Translations under genes and position numbers: made by a program
Notes under the pieces: generated by a model
Seen by the model: the letters and a program-made list of their open reading frames with translations, nothing else
What the model was told of the DNA's origin: nothing
Database searches by the model: none
Shown: positions 1-9,297 of the stretch, in pieces
Position numbering within the stretch: the first letter of the stretch is position 1
Layout of the letters: every line of letters begins with the position of its first letter
Source: Pelagibacterium xiamenense
GTDB taxonomy: Bacteria > Pseudomonadota > Alphaproteobacteria > Rhizobiales > Devosiaceae
DNA length: 64,000 nt
Reading direction: 5' to 3'
NCBI RefSeq assembly: GCF_021166475.1
Contig: NZ_JAJOYS010000001.1
Span: 806,001-870,000, forward strand

Positions 1-1590
1 TCCGAGGATGGGCATGAACTGACCATGCATCTGATCGAAGGCGCCAAATGGTCCGACGGCGATCCGTTCGACTCTGAAGACATCATGTTCTACTGGGAGG
101 ACAACGTCCTCGACCCGAACGTCTCGCCCCTCAACGGTGCGACCCCCGAGAGCTTCGGGGCGGGAACGACGCTCGAAGCCATCGACGAATACACGATCAA
201 GTGGACCTTCGAAGAAGCGTTCCCCACCCAATACCTCTACCAGATGGCCTATGGCACCTTCTGTCCTGGCCCGAGCCATGTCCTCAAGCCCGAACATCCG
301 AACTATTCGGACAACACCTATGAGGAATACAAAAACGCGTTCCCGCCCGAATATCTCAATATGCCGGTCATGGGTGCATGGGTTCCGGTCGAATATCGCC
401 CCAACGACATCATCGTGATGCGGCGCAATCCCTACTACTGGAAGGTCGACGAGCAAGGGAACCAGTTGCCCTATCTCGACGAGATGCATTACCGCCTCTC
501 GACCTGGGCCGACCGCGACGTTCAGGCGGTTGCCGGCTCGGGCGACTTCTCCAACCTCGAACAGGCCGAAAGCTATGTCGAGGCCTTGCGGCGCTCGGCT
601 GATGAAGATGCGCCGGCCCGCCTGCAGTTCGGCGCCCGGACCATCGGCTATGCCTTGCAGATGAACATGTCCGGCAATGGCTGGGGCAATCCCGACGAGC
701 GGGAGCAGGCGGTTCGTGAACTCAATCGCAACCTTGACTTCCGCAAGGCGATAACGATCGCAATCGACCGGCAGCGTCTCGGCGAATCCCTCGTGCGCGG
801 TCCGTTCACTGCCATTTATCCGGGCGGGCTTTATGCCGGCACGACCTATTACGACGCGGACTCGACAGCCTATTTTGAGCACAGCCTCGAGACAGCGAAT
901 GCGCTTCTGGATGAAATCGGCCTGATCGATACCGACGGCAATGGGGTTCGAAACTTCCCCGAAGGCACCGCTGGCGGTCAGGATGTCGAGATCACCGTTC
1001 TCGCCAATACCGACTATGCGACCGATACCAACCTCGCCGAGGGCGTTATCGCCATGATGGAGCCGTTGGGCATACGGGCCATTGCGAACTTCCAGTCCGC
1101 CAATGCCCGCGACGACATGGCCGATTCCGGTCAGTTCGACTGGTCGGTCGTCCGGCAGGGCGCGGAATATGTATCGGTTGTCCAGGGTACGGTCGATCTG
1201 GCCCCGACCGGACCGCGGAACCATCAGTTCCACCGCGCCGGCGAGGACGGCACGCTCGACCTGCTGCCGTTCGAAGAGGAACTCGTCGACATCGTCAACG
1301 CGTTCGTGGCTTCCAGTGACGCCGAAGAACGTGCCGAACTGATGCGCGAGTATCAGCGCATTTTCACCGAAAACGTCTATTCGGTGGGGCTGACCCAATA
1401 TCCGGGCGCGCTGATCATCAACAAGCGCTTCGCAAATATCCCCGAAGGAGCACCGATCTTCATGTTCAACTGGGCTGAAGACAGCATCATCCGCGAGCGC
1501 GTGTACGTGCCGGCGGACGCCCAGCCCGGTCATGAGCTTCACCCGCAGACGCTGCCCGACGCTCCGGGCGGCAACGGGCCGGTTTCCTAG
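1..1590 (+). CDS. ABC transporter substrate-binding protein, family 5 (5' end outside window)
   Basis: The reading frame is open from the first base, so the gene starts upstream and about 530 C-terminal residues are visible. The text shows the SBP_bac_5 hallmark near its start (GAKWSDGDPFDSEDI) and the long two-lobed body typical of periplasmic peptide or oligosaccharide binders. The signal peptide is not in the window. Two permease genes, a double ATPase gene and melA follow on the same strand. This context points to an alpha-galactoside ligand such as melibiose or raffinose, as for the family-5 protein AgpA of Sinorhizobium. The ligand is inferred from context; the family is clear. Confidence 0.93.
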   Translation, partial: SEDGHELTMHLIEGAKWSDGDPFDSEDIMFYWEDNVLDPNVSPLNGATPESFGAGTTLEAIDEYTIKWTFEEAFPTQYLYQMAYGTFCPGPSHVLKPEHPNYSDNTYEEYKNAFPPEYLNMPVMGAWVPVEYRPNDIIVMRRNPYYWKVDEQGNQLPYLDEMHYRLSTWADRDVQAVAGSGDFSNLEQAESYVEALRRSADEDAPARLQFGARTIGYALQMNMSGNGWGNPDEREQAVRELNRNLDFRKAITIAIDRQRLGESLVRGPFTAIYPGGLYAGTTYYDADSTAYFEHSLETANALLDEIGLIDTDGNGVRNFPEGTAGGQDVEITVLANTDYATDTNLAEGVIAMMEPLGIRAIANFQSANARDDMADSGQFDWSVVRQGAEYVSVVQGTVDLAPTGPRNHQFHRAGEDGTLDLLPFEEELVDIVNAFVASSDAEERAELMREYQRIFTENVYSVGLTQYPGALIINKRFANIPEGAPIFMFNWAEDSIIRERVYVPADAQPGHELHPQTLPDAPGGNGPVS

Positions 1591-1604
1591 TTCCTCCCTG
1601 ACCA

Positions 1605-1632
1605 GAGACAGGGGGATCCGTTCCCCTGTCTC
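1605..1632 (+). terminator. Intercistronic hairpin after the binding-protein gene
   Basis: Ten-base perfect inverted repeat: GAGACAGGGG at 1605-1614 and CCCCTGTCTC at 1623-1632, with an 8-nt loop. It lies in the 65-nt gap between the binding-protein stop and the permease start, and has no U-tract. Such hairpins often protect the upstream mRNA or attenuate readthrough, so that binding protein is made in excess. The role is inferred. Confidence 0.7.
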
Positions 1633-1655
1633 GCTACTGAATAGAGGCCTCGGAC

Positions 1656-2669
1656 ATGTTTCGCTTTCTGGCTGCCAGAATATTGGGAGCGATACCGCTT
1701 CTCCTGCTTCTGAGCGTCGTCACCTTTGCCATCATTCAGGCCCCCCCGGGCGACTATGGCGACTACATCCGCTCAATGCTCATGAACCAGGGTGGCGCGA
1801 CCGCCGAACAGGCCGAGGCGCAGGCCGAGGCCTATCGCGAGGCCAACGGGCTCAACGATCCGCTCATCGTCCAGTATTTCCGCTGGATCACCGGCATCGT
1901 GACGCGCTTCGATTTCGGCCACAGCCTTTACTACAACAAGCCCGTCGGCGACGTGGTGGCCGAGCGTTTGCCCGCGACCATCATTCTGGCGCTGACCTGT
2001 CACATTCTTGCGTCGATTTTCGGCATCACGCTCGGGATCGTCGCGGCCACCCGCCAATATAGCTGGGTCGATACGCTTCTGGGGTTCTTCTCGTTCCTTG
2101 GCATGACGATCCCGCGCTTCCTCCTGGCGATCATCATTCTCTACATCCTCGTCTTCCGATTGAACGTCTCGGAAGTGGGCATGTTCTTTTCCGCGCGCTA
2201 CGGCGGCGCGCCATGGAGTTGGGACAAGTTCGTGAACCTCGTCCAGCATGTCTGGCCGGTCGTCCTCATCGCGACCTTTGGCGGGCTCGCCTACAACATG
2301 CGCGTGATGCGCGCCAATCTGCTGGACGTTCTGAACGCGCAATATGTCGAAACCGCGCGCGCCAAGGGGTTGCCCGAGGGAACTGTCATCATGCGGCACG
2401 CGGTGCCCAACGCGCTCCACCCGCTGGTCGCCTATCAGGGCGTCGTGATGCCCTATATGCTCACCGGCGAAATCGAGGTCGCCATTGTCTTCGGACTTGC
2501 GACCGTCGGCCCGGCCATCGTCGGCTCGATGGGTGTGGGCGACGTCTTCGTCACCGCGACCTTCATGCTGGTGCTCGCCACGACGCTGATCATCGGCAAC
2601 ATCATCGCCGACATCCTGCTGGCCCTTCTCGATCCCCGTATCCGTCTCGGAGGGGAGAAAAATGACTGA
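1656..2669 (+). CDS. ABC transporter permease, DppB type
   Basis: This 337-residue inner-membrane protein has the BPD_transp_1 fold. It has an N-terminal membrane helix (about residues 9-30), a periplasmic stretch, then five hydrophobic segments. The ATPase-contacting EAA-type loop reads as YVETARAKGLPEGTVIMRH, followed by the PNALHPL motif of DppB/OppB permeases. It forms the pore with the next gene, whose ATG lies inside its final codons (8-base overlap), indicating translational coupling. Substrate specificity comes from the binding protein, probably alpha-galactosides given melA downstream. Confidence 0.93.
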   Translation: MFRFLAARILGAIPLLLLLSVVTFAIIQAPPGDYGDYIRSMLMNQGGATAEQAEAQAEAYREANGLNDPLIVQYFRWITGIVTRFDFGHSLYYNKPVGDVVAERLPATIILALTCHILASIFGITLGIVAATRQYSWVDTLLGFFSFLGMTIPRFLLAIIILYILVFRLNVSEVGMFFSARYGGAPWSWDKFVNLVQHVWPVVLIATFGGLAYNMRVMRANLLDVLNAQYVETARAKGLPEGTVIMRHAVPNALHPLVAYQGVVMPYMLTGEIEVAIVFGLATVGPAIVGSMGVGDVFVTATFMLVLATTLIIGNIIADILLALLDPRIRLGGEKND

Positions 2670-3849
2670 CGTCAAGCATCACACCACCCCGCCGCTCCCG
2701 TCCGACGCCGGCATCGGCGCCGCTCCCGGACCGCAGATCGCCGAAGACATCGATACGCTCGAGGACCGTTTCGCGCACGGCAATGAAGGCTATGCCAAGC
2801 TCGTCTGGCGGCGCTTCCGGCGCTCGACCATGGGCATGATCGGCCTCGTTCTCGTTATCGTGTTGCTGGTTATGGCGGTTTTCGCGGATTTTTTCGCTCC
2901 CATGGATCCCAAACGGTCCGAACTGCCGTTCGCGCCGCCCGACATGATCGCGTTCCAGGATCCCGAGGGCAATTTCAGCCTCATTCCCCACGTTTATCCC
3001 ATCGGGGAAACCGGCGAATTCGATCCCATCACCTTCCAACCCCTGACCGGGCCGGTATTGGATGACCCGACCCCGGTCAGGCTCTTTGTCCAGGGATATG
3101 AATACCGGATTTTCTGGCTGATCCCCGCCAATATCCATTTCCTGGGAACCGCGGACGGCCGGCCGATCCACTTTCTGGGGACCGACAAGTTCGGGCGCGA
3201 TATTCTCTCGCGCGGCATCGTCGGCTCGCGCATCTCGCTGATGATCGCGTTGGCGGTGGTGACGATCACCACCGTTGTCGGCACCCTTGTGGGTATCACC
3301 TCGGGCTATATCGGTGGCACGTTCGACACCTGGCTGCAGCGGTTCGTCGAGTTCGTACTCGCCTTCCCACAATTGCCGCTCTATCTGGCGCTGACCTCGC
3401 TGATCCCCGTGACGGCGCCGACAAACATCTTCATCGCTTTCGTCATCGGGGTGATGGCCGCCATCGGCTGGGCGCAGTTGAGCCGCGAGGTCCGCTCCAA
3501 GACGCTTGCGCTCGCGCGGATCGAATATGTGCGCGCGGCGATCGCGGTGGGTTCGGGCGATCTGCGCATCATCTTGCGGCATATCCTGCCCAACGTGCTT
3601 TCGCATGTGATCGTCGCGGTGACCATCGCCATACCCACAGTCGTGCTGCTCGAAAGCTTCCTGGGCTTTCTGGGCTTTGCCGTGAAACCGCCGCTCATCT
3701 CCTGGGGGCTGATGCTCCAGGATACCGGCACCTTTTCGGTGATCGGCTCGTACCCATGGATTCTCTCCCCCGTGGTGTTCGTGCTGATCACCGTTTTCGC
3801 CTTCAACGCGCTCGGCGACGGCCTGCGCGATGCCATCGACCCGTATTGA
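2662..3849 (+). CDS. ABC transporter permease, DppC type
   Basis: A 395-residue partner permease. It has a cytoplasmic N-terminal stretch of about 55 residues, a first helix near residues 58-80, and then a long periplasmic insertion of roughly 80 residues before the conserved HFLGTDKFGRDILSR segment that begins the DppC/OppC permease domain. The EAA loop is visible (EYVRAAIAVGSGDLRIILRH). The length exceeds the usual 290-300 residues because of the N-terminal tail and the insertion, which is common in sugar-linked family-5 systems. It overlaps the upstream permease by 8 bases and precedes the ATPase gene by 13 nt. Confidence 0.92.
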   Translation: MTDVKHHTTPPLPSDAGIGAAPGPQIAEDIDTLEDRFAHGNEGYAKLVWRRFRRSTMGMIGLVLVIVLLVMAVFADFFAPMDPKRSELPFAPPDMIAFQDPEGNFSLIPHVYPIGETGEFDPITFQPLTGPVLDDPTPVRLFVQGYEYRIFWLIPANIHFLGTADGRPIHFLGTDKFGRDILSRGIVGSRISLMIALAVVTITTVVGTLVGITSGYIGGTFDTWLQRFVEFVLAFPQLPLYLALTSLIPVTAPTNIFIAFVIGVMAAIGWAQLSREVRSKTLALARIEYVRAAIAVGSGDLRIILRHILPNVLSHVIVAVTIAIPTVVLLESFLGFLGFAVKPPLISWGLMLQDTGTFSVIGSYPWILSPVVFVLITVFAFNALGDGLRDAIDPY

Positions 3850-3862
3850 GGAGGACTGCGAT

Positions 3863-5524
3863 ATGACCCAGGATACTCTTGCACCCTCCGAACGGCACGA
3901 TATCGGCACGCACGGCCGCGAACTGATCCTCGACGCGCGCAACGTCGCTGTCGACTTCAAGGTCGAGGGCGGGACCGTGCATGCGGTCAAGGACGTCTCC
4001 TTCCAGCTCCATAAAGGCGAGACCATCGCGCTTGTGGGGGAATCCGGATCGGGCAAATCGGTGACCGCGCGGACTGTGATGCGGCTTCTGACCAAGCGCG
4101 CGACGATCCTGCCGGGGACGCAGATCACATTGAAGGGGCAGGACATCGTCGCCATGAGCGACAAGGACATGCGCAAGCTCCGGGGCAACGACGTCGCGAT
4201 GATCTTCCAGGAGCCGATGAGCTCCTTGAACCCGGTCTATACCATCGGCCAGCAGCTCTGCGAGATCCTGCATCTGCACAACAAGATGTCGCGCAAGGAG
4301 GCGATGGACCGGGCGCGCGAACTGCTCGAGGAGGTTCAGATCCCCGAGCCGGCAGCGCGGCTAAAACAGTACCCGCACCAGCTCTCGGGCGGGCAGCGCC
4401 AGCGCGTAATGATCGCCATGGCGCTCGCCAACCGCCCCGAGGTGCTGATCGCCGACGAGCCCACGACGGCGCTGGACGTCACGGTGCAGGCGCAGATTTT
4501 GCACCTGATCAAGGATTTGAAGGACCGCTACGGCATGGCGGTGATCCTGATCACGCACGATCTGACGATCGTCCGGCAATTCTCCGAATACGTCTATGTG
4601 ATGCAGAACGGGGCGGTGCAGGAGCACAACGAGACCGAAGCGCTTTTTGCCAATCCGCAGCATGCCTATACGCGGCACCTGCTGGCGTCCGAACCCAAGG
4701 GCGTGGCCAATCCGCTTGTCGGGGCGCACGATACCGTGCTCGAGGGCAAGGATGTGCGGGTGTCGTTTACCTTGAAGCGCGGCGGGTTCTTCAAGCCCGA
4801 CTATTTCGACCTCGTTGCCGTCGACAATCTCGACATCAAGCTCCAACGCCACGAAACGCTCGGGCTTGTGGGCGAGAGCGGATCGGGCAAGACAACGTTC
4901 GGGCAGGCGCTCATTCGGCTGATCGGCAATCAGGGCGGCGAGATCTTCTTCGACGGCGAGCCGATCCATACGCGCGACCGCAAGGCCATGCGGCCCTTGC
5001 GCTCGCGCATGCAGGTCGTGTTCCAGGACCCGTTCGCCTCATTGAACCCGCGCATGTCGATCCGCCAGATCATCGAGGAGGGGCTGATCGTCAATGGGAT
5101 CGGCGCCAATACCAGGGAGCGCGTCAATCGCGTGCGGCAGGCGCTGGTTGACGCGGGGATGCCCGACACCATCCTCAACCGCTTCCCGCACGAATTTTCG
5201 GGCGGCCAGCGCCAGCGCATCGCGATCGCGCGCGCCATCGCGCTCGAACCCGAATTCATCCTGTTGGACGAGCCGACCTCCGCGCTCGACCTTTCGGTAC
5301 AGGCCCAGATCATAGCACTCCTGCGCAAGCTGCAGGACGAGAAGGGTCTCTCCTACGTCTTCATCTCGCACGACCTCAAGGTCGTCCGCGCCCTTTGCCA
5401 TCGGGTGATGGTCATGCAGTTCGGCAAGATCGTCGAAGAAGGGCCCGTCAGCGAGGTGCTGACCAATCCAAAAACGGACTATACGGCCCGGCTCGTCCGC
5501 GCCGCGTTTGAAATCGCCGCCTAG
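3863..5524 (+). CDS. ABC transporter ATP-binding protein, fused DppD-DppF
   Basis: This 553-residue protein carries two complete ATPase modules. The first Walker A (GESGSGKS) is near residues 59-66 with signature LSGGQRQRV. The second Walker A (GESGSGKT) is near 337-344 with signature FSGGQRQRI. Each module has a Walker B ending in DEPT. The two halves correspond to separate DppD and DppF proteins, so one gene supplies the whole motor. I chose the ATG at 3863 because GAGGAGG lies 9 bases upstream; an in-frame ATG at 3830 would run into the upstream permease gene. The gene ends 18 nt before melA. Confidence 0.93.
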   Translation: MTQDTLAPSERHDIGTHGRELILDARNVAVDFKVEGGTVHAVKDVSFQLHKGETIALVGESGSGKSVTARTVMRLLTKRATILPGTQITLKGQDIVAMSDKDMRKLRGNDVAMIFQEPMSSLNPVYTIGQQLCEILHLHNKMSRKEAMDRARELLEEVQIPEPAARLKQYPHQLSGGQRQRVMIAMALANRPEVLIADEPTTALDVTVQAQILHLIKDLKDRYGMAVILITHDLTIVRQFSEYVYVMQNGAVQEHNETEALFANPQHAYTRHLLASEPKGVANPLVGAHDTVLEGKDVRVSFTLKRGGFFKPDYFDLVAVDNLDIKLQRHETLGLVGESGSGKTTFGQALIRLIGNQGGEIFFDGEPIHTRDRKAMRPLRSRMQVVFQDPFASLNPRMSIRQIIEEGLIVNGIGANTRERVNRVRQALVDAGMPDTILNRFPHEFSGGQRQRIAIARAIALEPEFILLDEPTSALDLSVQAQIIALLRKLQDEKGLSYVFISHDLKVVRALCHRVMVMQFGKIVEEGPVSEVLTNPKTDYTARLVRAAFEIAA

Positions 5525-5542
5525 TATTTCGGAGACTTTCCC

Positions 5543-6907
5543 ATGGCACACCCCAAAATTGCATTCATCGGCGCCGGCTCGACCGTCTTCATGAAGAACA
5601 TCGTCGGCGACATCCTCCAGCGCGAGGCGCTTTCGGGCGCGCATGTGGCGCTGATGGACGTCAATCCGACCCGGCTCGAAGAGAGCGAGATCGTCGTCTC
5701 CAAGATCATCAAGACCCTTGGCGTATCCGCGACCGTCTCGACGACGCTCGACCGGCGCACCGCCCTCGAGGGCGCGGATTTCGTCGTCGTCGCCTTCCAG
5801 ATCGGCGGCTACGAGCCCTCGACCGTGATCGACTTCGAGGTGCCCAAGAAATTCGGGCTCCGCCAGACCATCGCCGATACGCTCGGTGTCGGCGGCATCA
5901 TGCGCGGGGTCCGGACGGTGCCGCATCTCTGGGCGATCTGCGAGGACATGCTCGAGGTGTGTCCCGAGGCGATCATGCTCCAGTATGTGAACCCGATGGC
6001 GATCAACACCTGGGCGATCGCGGAGAAATACCCGCAGATCAAGCAGGTCGGGCTCTGCCACTCGGTGCAGGGCACGGCGCACGAACTCGCGCGCGATCTC
6101 GGCATTCCGCTCGAAAAGATCCGCTACCGCTCGGCGGGCATCAACCACATGGCGTTCTACTTGAAGTTCGAGGAGCGCATGGAGGACGGGTCTTACCGCA
6201 ACCTCTATCCCGACCTTCTGCAGGGCTATCTCGAAGGCCGGCTGCCCAAGCACCGCGCCATGTCGCGTTGCCCCAACAAGGTGCGCTACGAAATGCTGCG
6301 CCGGCTCGGCTATTTCGTCACCGAAAGCTCCGAGCACTTTGCCGAGTATACGCCCTATTTCATCAAGGAGGGCCGCGAGGACCTTATCGAGAAATTCGGC
6401 GTGCCGCTCGACGAGTATCCCAAGCGCTGCATCGAACAGATCGAGCGTTGGAAAGTCCAGGCCGAGGAATACCGCAATGCCGACACCATCGAGGTCAAGG
6501 CCAGCCACGAATATGCCTCGGAGATCGTCAACGCGGTCTGGACCGGCCAGCCGGCGATCATCTACGGCAATGTGCGCAACAATGGCTGCATCACGTCGCT
6601 GCCGGCCAACTGCGCGGCCGAAGTGCCGTGCCTCGTCGACGCATCGGGCATCCAGCCGACCCATATCGGCGAATTGCCGCCGCAACTGACGGCGCTGATG
6701 CGCACCAACATCAATGTGCAGGAATTGACCGTCAAAGCGCTCATGACCGAGAACCGAGAGCATATCTACCACGCAGCGATGATGGACCCGCATACGGCCG
6801 CGGAACTCGATCTCGACCAGATCTGGCAGCTGGTCGACGCGCTTCTTGAGGCGCATGGCGACATGCTGCCCGCCTGGGCGCGGATCGATCGCAAGCACGT
6901 GGCTTAG
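5543..6907 (+). CDS. melA: Alpha-galactosidase, glycoside hydrolase family 4
   Basis: A 454-residue protein that closely follows remembered E. coli MelA (451 residues) over its whole length. GH4 enzymes cleave by NAD- and Mn-dependent redox elimination. The dinucleotide-binding IGAGST lies at residues 9-14. The metal-binding positions are visible as VNPMA (150-154), Cys172-His173 in GLCHSVQG, and Asn201-His202 in GINHMAF. The enzyme acts in the cytoplasm on alpha-galactosides such as melibiose. It is the last gene of the transport operon, so uptake and hydrolysis are co-expressed. The ATG is preceded by GGAG. Confidence 0.95.
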   Translation: MAHPKIAFIGAGSTVFMKNIVGDILQREALSGAHVALMDVNPTRLEESEIVVSKIIKTLGVSATVSTTLDRRTALEGADFVVVAFQIGGYEPSTVIDFEVPKKFGLRQTIADTLGVGGIMRGVRTVPHLWAICEDMLEVCPEAIMLQYVNPMAINTWAIAEKYPQIKQVGLCHSVQGTAHELARDLGIPLEKIRYRSAGINHMAFYLKFEERMEDGSYRNLYPDLLQGYLEGRLPKHRAMSRCPNKVRYEMLRRLGYFVTESSEHFAEYTPYFIKEGREDLIEKFGVPLDEYPKRCIEQIERWKVQAEEYRNADTIEVKASHEYASEIVNAVWTGQPAIIYGNVRNNGCITSLPANCAAEVPCLVDASGIQPTHIGELPPQLTALMRTNINVQELTVKALMTENREHIYHAAMMDPHTAAELDLDQIWQLVDALLEAHGDMLPAWARIDRKHVA

Positions 6908-6936
6908 TGATAGGGCACGATTACGGTCTTGCCGTC

Positions 6937-6973
6937 CCCACCCCTAACCCCTCCCCACAAGGGGGAGGGGGAT
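6937..6973 (+). repeat. Palindromic intergenic repeat, copy 1
   Basis: CCCCTCCCC at 6948-6956 pairs perfectly with GGGGAGGGG at 6962-6970 around a 5-nt loop. Copy 2 at 7020-7056 is nearly the same sequence in the opposite orientation (shared core CCACCC.TA..CCCTCCCC). Similar pyrimidine/purine palindromes are dispersed in many alphaproteobacterial genomes. Between two convergent genes the pair probably also limits transcription in both directions. Confidence 0.7.
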
Positions 6974-7019
6974 GAGGCGGTGCACGTTGCAATGCATTGC
7001 CCGGCCGCAAATAGAGCTC

Positions 7020-7056
7020 AGTCTCCCTCCCCTTGATGGGGAGGGACTAAGGGTGG
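7020..7056 (-). repeat. Palindromic intergenic repeat, copy 2 (inverted)
   Basis: CCCTCCCC at 7025-7032 pairs with GGGGAGGG at 7038-7045 around TTGAT; one more T-A pair extends the stem. Its reverse complement matches copy 1 at most positions, including the flanking CCACCC. It lies 20 bases past the end of the halogenase-like gene. Confidence 0.68.
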
Positions 7057-7075
7057 CAGCGCGTTTGGGACTGCG

Positions 7076-8617
7076 CTACCCCATCTCCCGCACGAGCCGC
7101 AAGAACTCCGCGTGCCCCAGGGCCTTGGTCGCGGCCTGCTTGTACTCCTTGACCAGCCCGTCATAGGTCTTTTTCGCAAAGCTCCGCAGCTTCGGGTCGC
7201 GCGCCATCTCCGCTTTCGCGACATCCCTATCGAGAAGTCCCAGCCCGTCGAGGACGGGATAGTAAAGCTGCGTTTCGATATGCGGCAGGCCGTCGAGGTA
7301 GTCGGGAAAGTGCGACCGGCGCGGCATGTCTTGCTGCCAGCGGTCATGCCGCGCGCGGGTTTCGGGGTGGATACGGTGGGCGCGGACGTCGCGCCAGAAG
7401 GGCGTATCGTCGCGCTCGGTCATGTAGTGCATGTTGACGAAGGTGCGGAAATCGTCGACCTGACGGCCGACGCGGGCGTTGTAATCGTCGCGGTTGGCGG
7501 GTGTCATCTTCTCGGGGTCGTCGAGGAAGCGGCCGGCGAAAAGCATCATCTGGACGATCGTGCCGTGGATCGAGGTGGATTCGAGCGGTTCGAGGAAGCT
7601 CGAGGAAAGCCCCACCGCGAGACAGTTGCCGATCCATGGCGTTTCGAGCCGCCCGATGGAAAAGGGGATATCCCCGCGCGTCTCGACGGGGTGCCCGAGC
7701 GCCGCTTCGACTTCGGCTTTCGCTTCGTCGGGGGTGAGGAACGCATCGGAATAAACGTAGCCGCAGCCATAGCGGAACTGCGTGGGGATCTGCCACATCC
7801 AGCCCGAGCTTTGCGCCCAGGCGCGGGTATAGTTGGCGATCTCGGCGCCCTCTTCAATGTCGATCCAGAAGGGCAGGGCGCGGTTGACCGGCAGTTCCTG
7901 GGCATAGGATTTCCACGCCGCGCCGAGTTCCTTGACGATAAGCTGCTTGCGGAAGCCGGTGGCGTCGATGAAGAAATCGGCGGGAAGCCTGCCGCCGTCA
8001 TCGAGAACGAGCGCGGCGATATCGCCGGTTTCCGTGTCGCGCTCGACGCCCGAAACCAGCGCATCGACCACCTCGACGCCCTTGGACTTCGAGGCGAAGA
8101 ACTTGCCCACGAGCGCCTGGTCGAAATGATAGGCGTGGTGGAAGGGGCCGAGGGGGATGAGCGATCCGTCGGGCTTTTGCGCGTAGGGGGCTTTTTTGCG
8201 TTCGAGCAAGGGGCCGAACATGTGCATGTCTGCGACCGGCTTGCCGGCGGAGACCGCATAGACGTTGAGATAGTCGTCGGGTGTTCCCGGCGGGACGGCC
8301 ACGACCTGATGGGGGTCGTCTATTGGGCCGAAATAGCTAAACCCCTTCCGCCGCCAATCCTCGTGCTTGATGCCGAGCTTGAAGGTGGCTTCGGTCTTGC
8401 GCAAGAATTCGAACTCGTCGATGCCGAAATGCTTGATGAGCACGCGGAAGGCCGCTGTCGTCGCCTCGCCGACGCCGACGGTGGGGATTTTCGAGGATTC
8501 GACGACCTTGATCCTAAGATCGAGCTTTTTACGCCGCGCGCTGTCTTGAATGATGAAGGCCGCGATCCACCCCGCCGTGCCGCCCCCGACAATGACGAAT
8601 TCGATAGGCTTTGCCAT
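7076..8617 (-). CDS. Flavin-dependent tryptophan halogenase family protein
   Basis: A 513-residue protein of the Trp_halogenase family. It has the FAD-binding GGGTAGW at residues 11-17, GVGEAT at 48-53, and Lys80 in the ATFKLGIKHEDW segment, which corresponds to the catalytic lysine of PrnA. The halogenase motif WxWxIP is present as WMWQIP (273-278), and Glu346 sits in EPLESTS. These enzymes use reduced flavin, oxygen and chloride or bromide to halogenate aromatic substrates. The true substrate is unknown: many environmental members sit near sugar-uptake genes and are not known to act on free tryptophan. No flavin reductase gene lies nearby. The gene converges on melA. Confidence 0.88.
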   Translation of the reverse strand: MAKPIEFVIVGGGTAGWIAAFIIQDSARRKKLDLRIKVVESSKIPTVGVGEATTAAFRVLIKHFGIDEFEFLRKTEATFKLGIKHEDWRRKGFSYFGPIDDPHQVVAVPPGTPDDYLNVYAVSAGKPVADMHMFGPLLERKKAPYAQKPDGSLIPLGPFHHAYHFDQALVGKFFASKSKGVEVVDALVSGVERDTETGDIAALVLDDGGRLPADFFIDATGFRKQLIVKELGAAWKSYAQELPVNRALPFWIDIEEGAEIANYTRAWAQSSGWMWQIPTQFRYGCGYVYSDAFLTPDEAKAEVEAALGHPVETRGDIPFSIGRLETPWIGNCLAVGLSSSFLEPLESTSIHGTIVQMMLFAGRFLDDPEKMTPANRDDYNARVGRQVDDFRTFVNMHYMTERDDTPFWRDVRAHRIHPETRARHDRWQQDMPRRSHFPDYLDGLPHIETQLYYPVLDGLGLLDRDVAKAEMARDPKLRSFAKKTYDGLVKEYKQAATKALGHAEFLRLVREMG

Positions 8618-8732
8618 ACGTTATCCTCTTCCCGTCCGGGAAGATTATGGCGACCCGGAATGGGCGGCAAGGGTGCGGATGATGGCAGGATGCGGTTTCT
8701 TTAGAACCCGGAAAAACTGGCGCAAGCGCCGT

Positions 8733-9026
8733 TCAATATCCGGCTTCCTTCTGGTGCCGGAAAGCGAGGATATACACGGCATCATGTGAAGGAGCATGGC
8801 GATAAAGCGCGACGTATCCCGTATCGCCGAACGGGATGACGAGCTCTCGCAAATCCACTTCGCCCTCGAATGGCCGACCGATGTCAGGACTGTGCTGCAG
8901 TTGCAAAAAGTGGTCCTTGATCGCCTTTGCAGCCCGACCGGACGCTAACGAAGTCTTGCCCGCAAGAAATTCGAGACACCGGGCAATGCCGCGTCGTGCG
9001 TCTTCGGTAACAATCAGGTGTGGCAC
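8733..9026 (-). CDS. ParE/RelE-type toxin
   Basis: A 97-residue basic protein with the RelE/ParE fold pattern: an N-terminal strand (HLIVTEDARRGI), a helical hairpin, then strands containing GRPFEGEVDLRELVIPFGDTGYVALYR and a C-terminal VYILAFRHQKEAGY. ParE members poison gyrase and RelE members cut mRNA; the sequence alone does not decide which. Its ATG lies inside the 3' end of the upstream antitoxin gene (13-base overlap), the usual arrangement for a translationally coupled type II module. It appears intact. Confidence 0.85.
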   Translation of the reverse strand: MPHLIVTEDARRGIARCLEFLAGKTSLASGRAAKAIKDHFLQLQHSPDIGRPFEGEVDLRELVIPFGDTGYVALYRHAPSHDAVYILAFRHQKEAGY

Positions 9027-9286
9027 TCAGGGGCGTCCTGCTCGTCGTCAGTGCCCCAGGTATCGAGCCAGGCAAAGACCTCCTCGCCTGTGAGGTGCAA
9101 TCCCGTTTCCTGGAAGTGGGCCCAAGACGCCAAGGCCTCTTGCTTGAAGCTTTCGCGCGCCTCCTCGCGCTCGACATATTCCCGGATCGCCTCGCGCATG
9201 ATCCAATGCGCGGACCGGCGGCGTTGGCCGGCGAGCGTTTGCACGCGCGCCTTGAGGTCGTCGTCGATCTTGACCGAGGTTGCCAT
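9014..9286 (-). CDS. CopG/ParD-like ribbon-helix-helix antitoxin
   Basis: A 90-residue acidic protein. The N-terminal strand TSVKIDDDLKARVQTLA followed by RRRSAHWIMREAIREYVEREE is the ribbon-helix-helix signature of CopG/ParD antitoxins. The acidic C-terminal half is likely to wrap the toxin. It is the first gene of the pair with the ParE-like toxin at 8733-9026. RHH antitoxins repress their own promoter, and an inverted repeat is present just upstream. Confidence 0.85.
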   Translation of the reverse strand: MATSVKIDDDLKARVQTLAGQRRRSAHWIMREAIREYVEREEARESFKQEALASWAHFQETGLHLTGEEVFAWLDTWGTDDEQDAPECHT

Positions 9287-9297
9287 CGCATTTCTCT

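Noticed and set aside
5039-6898. 619-codon open frame antisense to the ATPase and melA genes
   Set aside because: It is a shadow of strong codon bias in a GC-rich genome; its translation is His/Arg/Asp-rich without family features, while the plus strand holds a clear MelA.
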